Shown in pieces: positions 60,488-64,000 of a DNA stretch of 64,000 nucleotides (the first letter of the stretch is position 1; every line of letters starts with the position of its first letter). Under the pieces are notes generated by a model, which was not told the origin of the DNA, did no database searches, and saw nothing but the letters and a program-made list of their open reading frames with translations. Made by a program: the position numbers and the translations under genes. Source of the stretch: Maribacter sp. PR1 (GTDB lineage: Bacteria > Bacteroidota > Bacteroidia > Flavobacteriales > Flavobacteriaceae); the NCBI RefSeq assembly GCF_028464145.1, contig NZ_JAQPCG010000005.1:124001-188000 (forward strand), written 5' to 3'.

Positions 60488-61756
60488 CTAGTAACTATCC
60501 CTAATGGTTTCGAAAACGGATTCCATTTTTTGCTTTATTTCTGAAGATGAGTGTTTAAAATGATTGTTCATAAAGCTAAAGATCAATAGTCTTCCAGACT
60601 TAGTTCTTAAATATCCACTCAAACAATAATTGTTGCTTAAACTTCCAGATTTCGCAAATATATAGGGTTCATCATTCCCAGAATACCACGATTTCAAAGT
60701 TCCAGAGACCCCTCCTGTCGGAAAAATAGTCAATAGTCGCTCTTCTGGGATTTCTCTGTAAAGTCGGTTCAATACATATACCATGGATTGCGGCGTAAAG
60801 AGATTATATCTGGATAATCCCGAGCCGTCTACCCATCTAGGTTCTTGTGGAAGGTCTTTAAGGTCATTTTCCAATATATAGTTTCTTGCGTTTTGCGTAT
60901 TTAGGGTATCGGTCAATACTCCGGACGATAAGACCAATAACTGTTCTGCAATGAAGTTGTCACTTTCGTGCATCAATCTAACATAAAGTGAGTCCGCAGG
61001 AATGCCGTAGAGCGTCTTTTTAGTTCCTTTAGGCATTTTATTTGCAATATGGATTGACTTTTCCAAGGAATGTTCCAACACTGCCTTAACCGTTTTTTTA
61101 GACGTTATAAATGGAATTTCAAGACTGTCCTTTGTTTCACCATCGAAATAGAAAATATTACTGTCCTTTTCCCTATTCCAAGTGTTTTTAATTGTAATCA
61201 CACTATCCTTAAAATAATCTGGACTTGCTGACCATTCTGGGTTGTCGTAAATTAGAATTGTGTTTCCGTACATCGGGAATGCATTGCGCTCGGGTGAATA
61301 ATACCATTCAAAATCGTCCCATGACCATCCAGGACCCCACTTGGTATCCACAAAATTCCCATCGTAAAAGGCGAGGTTATCTCTGTTTCTTAAAAATTTG
61401 AATCCCGTACTATCCTTAAGATAATGATGCAAAAAAGAAGGGTCTCCGCTTCCCTCAAAATATAGTGTGTCATTTTGTTCTAGGTATCTAAGGGTGGGAA
61501 TACGGTTTGGAAGGGTTTTTAATGCAGTATATAAAGTGAAGATTTTAGTGTTGCTTGCCGGGGTAAAATACTTATCACTATTGTGATTGTATATCGTATC
61601 TCCGGATATTGGGTCTATTACCAAAAAACCAGTAAACTGATTTTTAAAAAAAGTTGATTCCAAAGTGACATCAATGTTTTTTATGGCTTTTCTTTTTAGA
61701 CCCGCACAGCTAAACAATAGAAATATCAATAGGACGGAGAACATTGTTTTTTTCAT
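60488..61756 (-). CDS. dacB: D-Ala-D-Ala carboxypeptidase/endopeptidase, PBP4 (S13) family lipoprotein
   Basis: The 422-residue protein has a lipobox (FSC17), S68-xx-K71 (PASNTKIF), the S-x-N motif in HESDNFIAEQ and KSGSLSNN as the third motif. These are the three penicillin-binding motifs of S13 peptidases. It trims peptidoglycan cross-links in the periplasm. It is a single gene between the Nudix gene and a small conserved gene. Confidence 0.9.
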   Translation of the reverse strand: MKKTMFSVLLIFLLFSCAGLKRKAIKNIDVTLESTFFKNQFTGFLVIDPISGDTIYNHNSDKYFTPASNTKIFTLYTALKTLPNRIPTLRYLEQNDTLYFEGSGDPSFLHHYLKDSTGFKFLRNRDNLAFYDGNFVDTKWGPGWSWDDFEWYYSPERNAFPMYGNTILIYDNPEWSASPDYFKDSVITIKNTWNREKDSNIFYFDGETKDSLEIPFITSKKTVKAVLEHSLEKSIHIANKMPKGTKKTLYGIPADSLYVRLMHESDNFIAEQLLVLSSGVLTDTLNTQNARNYILENDLKDLPQEPRWVDGSGLSRYNLFTPQSMVYVLNRLYREIPEERLLTIFPTGGVSGTLKSWYSGNDEPYIFAKSGSLSNNYCLSGYLRTKSGRLLIFSFMNNHFKHSSSEIKQKMESVFETIRDSY

Positions 61757-61940
61757 GATATGACTTTGTAGCTATTTATAAACCAATATGTTATGATTTT
61801 AGAATTCATTTCGTTATATTAAGACCCGTAGTTTAAAAAGTGGTTTAACAATTTTTAATTGATTTTAACTTTTTGGCTACAATATTATATCCTTTTAAGG
61901 GTTTAAATTTACACAACAACTAATTTAAAAACGTGTTTAC

Positions 61941-62138
61941 ATGAAAAGAACAATGTTGGAGTACAGTAAAACTGTGCTACAGAAGGTTAGTTTTGATGCC
62001 AAATTATTCTACAAGGAACTTAAAAAGGCACTTGTAAGGTTACTACCCGAAGAGGTAGAGGAATTAAAAGCTTGGTTAGAAACTTTTATAGTTGATAAAC
62101 CAGAACTTCAACAAAGTTTAATGTATTTAAAATCATAA
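61941..62138 (+). CDS. Small helical protein of unknown function
   Basis: The 65-residue, highly charged and probably all-helical protein begins MKRTMLEYSKTVLQKVSFDAKLF and ends with MYLKS. There is no signal and no cysteine. I do not recognise a family with certainty; the strong terminator directly downstream and an upstream -7-like TAAATTTA (61904-61911) support a real gene. Confidence 0.7.
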   Translation: MKRTMLEYSKTVLQKVSFDAKLFYKELKKALVRLLPEEVEELKAWLETFIVDKPELQQSLMYLKS

Positions 62139-62141
62139 GTT

Positions 62142-62168
62142 GAAAGCCACTGAAAAGTGGCTTTAAAA
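62142..62168 (+). terminator. Intrinsic terminator of the 65-residue protein gene
   Basis: The hairpin AAAGCCACT/AGTGGCTTT lies directly after the stop codon. It is followed by an A-rich stretch, not a clear T-run, on the plus strand. Confidence 0.6.
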
Positions 62169-62234
62169 GAGGTTGTACTCGGGCTGAAGTAGTTTTGGAC
62201 AATTTTGAATAAAATTGAAGAGTAAATTCGTCTT

Positions 62235-63173
62235 TTATTTATTCAAGGGGCTTATAATTTTTACATCCTGAAAGGCAATAGCCCCTCTTACGACTCCGGA
62301 AATAACATCCCTTAGCGCTTCTGTAATTTGTATTTTCAATTCACTTTTGTGATAAATAAGGCTGACCTCTCTGGCCGGGGATGGATCCTTGAAATACTTT
62401 AGATTTCCCTTTTTATCATCTTCCAGTTCCAAGGTATTCAAAAAAGGGAGAAGGGTCATTCCAAGTCCTTCGTTAGATAGATTGACCAAGGTTTCGAAAC
62501 TACCGCTTTGTAATTGAAAATGATCTCCACCCAATTTTTTCGGTGCCTTACAAAGGTTTAAAACTCCTTCCCTAAAACAGTGCCCATCCTGTAATAATAG
62601 AATATCGGTAACATCTAGGTCTTCCACTTCCAAAGTGTCATAAGTTCCCAATCTATGATTTTTGGGTACGTAACCTACAAAGGGTTCGTAATAAAGAGGT
62701 CGCTCAATAATATTATCTTCCTCCAAAGGTGTGGCGGCGATAGCTGCGTCCAAATGTCCGTCCTGTAAATTTTCAATAAGGTTCTCTGTATTCTGTTCTT
62801 TTATGATGAGGTTAACCTTAGGATATTTGGTAATGAAAGTTTTTAGAAACATAGGTAATAGGGTAGGCATAATGGTAGGTATTATTCCCAAAGTAAAATC
62901 TCCGCCTATGAATCCTTTTTCTTGATCAACAATATCCTTAATCCGATTGGCTTCGTTGACGATATTTTTGGCTTGGGCCACAATTTTTTTACCTACTTCG
63001 GTAACCGAAATCGGCTTTTTTCCACGGTCGAATATTTGAACATCCAATTCATCCTCAAGCTTTTGAACCTGCATGCTTAAAGTTGGTTGTGTAACAAAAC
63101 TTTTCTCTGCTGCAAGCGTGAAATTCTTATACTCCGCTACGGCAAGAACATAGCGCAACTGTGTAATGGTCAT
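62235..63173 (-). CDS. oxyR: OxyR-type LysR peroxide sensor
   Basis: The 312-residue LysR regulator starts with MTITQLRYVLAVAEYKNFTLAA and a helix-turn-helix (TQPTLSMQVQKLE). The effector domain has C199 and C208 in DGHCFREGVLNLC, at the same numbers and spacing as the redox pair of E. coli OxyR, so a disulfide switch is expected. The frame is open 20 codons upstream but those precede the family start. It is divergent from dps, whose promoter region contains a 14-bp dyad. Confidence 0.93.
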   Translation of the reverse strand: MTITQLRYVLAVAEYKNFTLAAEKSFVTQPTLSMQVQKLEDELDVQIFDRGKKPISVTEVGKKIVAQAKNIVNEANRIKDIVDQEKGFIGGDFTLGIIPTIMPTLLPMFLKTFITKYPKVNLIIKEQNTENLIENLQDGHLDAAIAATPLEEDNIIERPLYYEPFVGYVPKNHRLGTYDTLEVEDLDVTDILLLQDGHCFREGVLNLCKAPKKLGGDHFQLQSGSFETLVNLSNEGLGMTLLPFLNTLELEDDKKGNLKYFKDPSPAREVSLIYHKSELKIQITEALRDVISGVVRGAIAFQDVKIISPLNK

Positions 63174-63190
63174 GTCAACGATTTTAGTAA

Positions 63191-63263
63191 TAAAGATATT
63201 AAAACTATCAATAAATCTTATGACAAAGGTCATGTTTATTCGATATCTTTATACTTAATTTTA
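63191..63263. promoter_or_regulatory. oxyR/dps intergenic dyad with divergent -7 boxes
   Basis: The dyad ATGAC-AAAG-GTCAT (63220-63233) is flanked by a wider imperfect repeat TATC-AATAAA...TTTATT-CGATA. A dps -7 box TAATTTTA (63256-63263) lies exactly 22 nt away, and a candidate oxyR box TATCTTTA (63191-63198, minus) 21 nt away. Confidence 0.5.
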
Positions 63264-63285
63264 TAAGTGACTTAAATACAATACA

Positions 63286-63765
63286 ATGAAATTAAATAGT
63301 ATAGGATTAGAAACAAATAAATCGCAGGTTATTGGTAAAGATTTAAATGTGCTTTTGGCCAATTTTCAGCGGTATTATCAAAATTTAAGAGGAATACACT
63401 GGAATATTAAGGGGAAACGATTTTTCGATTTACACGTAAAATTCGAGGAGTTGTATACGGATGCAAATTTAAAAGTGGACATGGTGGCTGAGCGCATTTT
63501 AACGCTTGGAAGTGTACCTATGCATACCTTTGAGGATTATATTGATAACTCCTCGGTACCTTTGGGTAAGAATATCACAAAGGACGATGATGCCATACGA
63601 CTTATCGTTGATTCTTTGAAAGAATTATTAACTATCGAAAGAGGTATTTTAAAAGCTTCTGATGAAGCTGATGACGAAGGAACTAATTCCATGATGAGCG
63701 ATTTTATCACGGAACAGGAGAAAACGGTCTGGATGATGAAAGCATGGTTGGCCGAGGACATATAA
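63286..63765 (+). CDS. dps: Dps-family DNA-binding ferritin
   Basis: The 159-residue protein has the Dps ferroxidase residues in YYQNLRGIHWNIKGKRFFDLHVKFEELYTDANLKVDMVAERI (His in IHW, and D/E of the FDLH-EELY helix), and VWMMKAWL at the end. It oxidises ferrous iron with H2O2 and stores it in a 12-mer, protecting DNA. It is a classic OxyR target, and its divergence from oxyR supports this. Confidence 0.94.
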   Translation: MKLNSIGLETNKSQVIGKDLNVLLANFQRYYQNLRGIHWNIKGKRFFDLHVKFEELYTDANLKVDMVAERILTLGSVPMHTFEDYIDNSSVPLGKNITKDDDAIRLIVDSLKELLTIERGILKASDEADDEGTNSMMSDFITEQEKTVWMMKAWLAEDI

Positions 63766-63789
63766 AAACTAGTCTTTAGGATTAAATGG

Positions 63790-64000
63790 TCAGTTTTTGA
63801 GTTCCCTAACTTTGAAACGGACCATTTTTTTTATCGTTTCAATAGGAAGTTCATCATTATAAGGAAATTGAACAGAACCTTTTCCTTTTTTATACCTGCA
63901 CAATTCTTTTTTAAATGCCTCATGGACACTGGGAGTCGCGTACAATCCAAAATGGTGCTTCTGGGCCGCAAAATAGACCAAGGGCTTTCCGTCTAATTTA
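63790..64000 (-). CDS. DUF1801-family protein (partial)
   Basis: The C-terminal 69 codons of a DUF1801 (YdhG-like) protein are present; the start lies beyond the window edge. KPLVYFAAQKHHFGLY and KGKGSVQFPYNDELPIETIKKMVRFKVREL are the family landmarks. The frame is open to the last base of the window, so an apparent TTG start inside it should be ignored. Confidence 0.82.
   Translation of the reverse strand, partial: KLDGKPLVYFAAQKHHFGLYATPSVHEAFKKELCRYKKGKGSVQFPYNDELPIETIKKMVRFKVRELKN

Overview
The window is a stretch of chromosome from a marine-type flavobacterium (Bacteroidota, probably Flavobacteriaceae). The taxonomic clues are the low GC content, Bacteroidota-style -7 boxes (TAnnTTTG) instead of sigma70 -10 boxes, weak or absent Shine-Dalgarno sequences, and a TonB-dependent receptor with an N-terminal carboxypeptidase-regulatory-like domain. 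DUF families typical of the phylum (DUF983, DUF3500, DUF2202, DUF1080, DUF4870, TIGR04076) and PadR/PspC and LytTR regulators support this. No rRNA, tRNA, CRISPR array or mobile element was seen.

Region 1 (1-21.1 kb) is the most interesting part. It encodes sulfide and sulfane-sulfur oxidation together with respiration: cytochrome bd oxidase (cydAB), a 1-Cys peroxiredoxin, three CstB-like persulfide dioxygenase-rhodanese fusions, and a type II sulfide:quinone oxidoreductase. It also holds a TsdA-like thiosulfate dehydrogenase with a porin, a DsrE-like protein, a single-domain rhodanese, a TauE/SafE exporter, an OprC/NosA-like copper receptor, a sterol-desaturase-like di-iron protein, a c-type cytochrome gene split by a frameshift, and a Crp/Fnr-family regulator. 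Almost every transcription unit here is preceded by the palindrome GTAAC-N4-GTTAC. In 12 promoters served by 11 operators, exactly 22 nt separate the palindrome from a TAnnTTTG-like -7 box, which is the geometry of a class II Crp/Fnr-activated promoter centred near -41. The regulator's own operon carries the same element. I read this as an autoregulated flavobacterial sulfide-stress/sulfur-oxidation regulon. The regulator has a C77-X5-C83-C84 motif in its sensor domain, which could be the sulfur-sensing site (inference).

Region 2 (21.3-32.2 kb) contains a secreted DUF1080 protein, then a tight three-gene operon combining transglutaminase-DUF2126, circularly permuted ATP-grasp-Alpha-E and a second transglutaminase. 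This is a conserved but poorly characterised peptide/amide-bond system. A convergent operon follows with DUF3500, metallo-beta-lactamase-fold and dienelactone hydrolase proteins.

Region 3 (32.4-49.8 kb) is mostly housekeeping: YceI, a PepSY membrane protein, transketolase plus transaldolase/Fsa, a lipoprotein with formylglycine-generating-enzyme cysteines, an orphan LytTR regulator, TrxB, a dipeptide epimerase plus an AONS-type PLP enzyme, a PadR-PspC-DUF2807 envelope-stress unit and several small conserved proteins.

Region 4 (49.8-64 kb) contains a serine hydrolase, an M81 peptidase lipoprotein, a GMC oxidoreductase with its gluconate-dehydrogenase-type small subunit, an operon of DUF885 peptidase, aldo/keto reductase, NhaC antiporter and TIGR04076, a Nudix hydrolase, PBP4-type DacB, and a divergent oxyR/dps pair with a dyad between them. 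The two window edges cut cydB and a DUF1801 gene.
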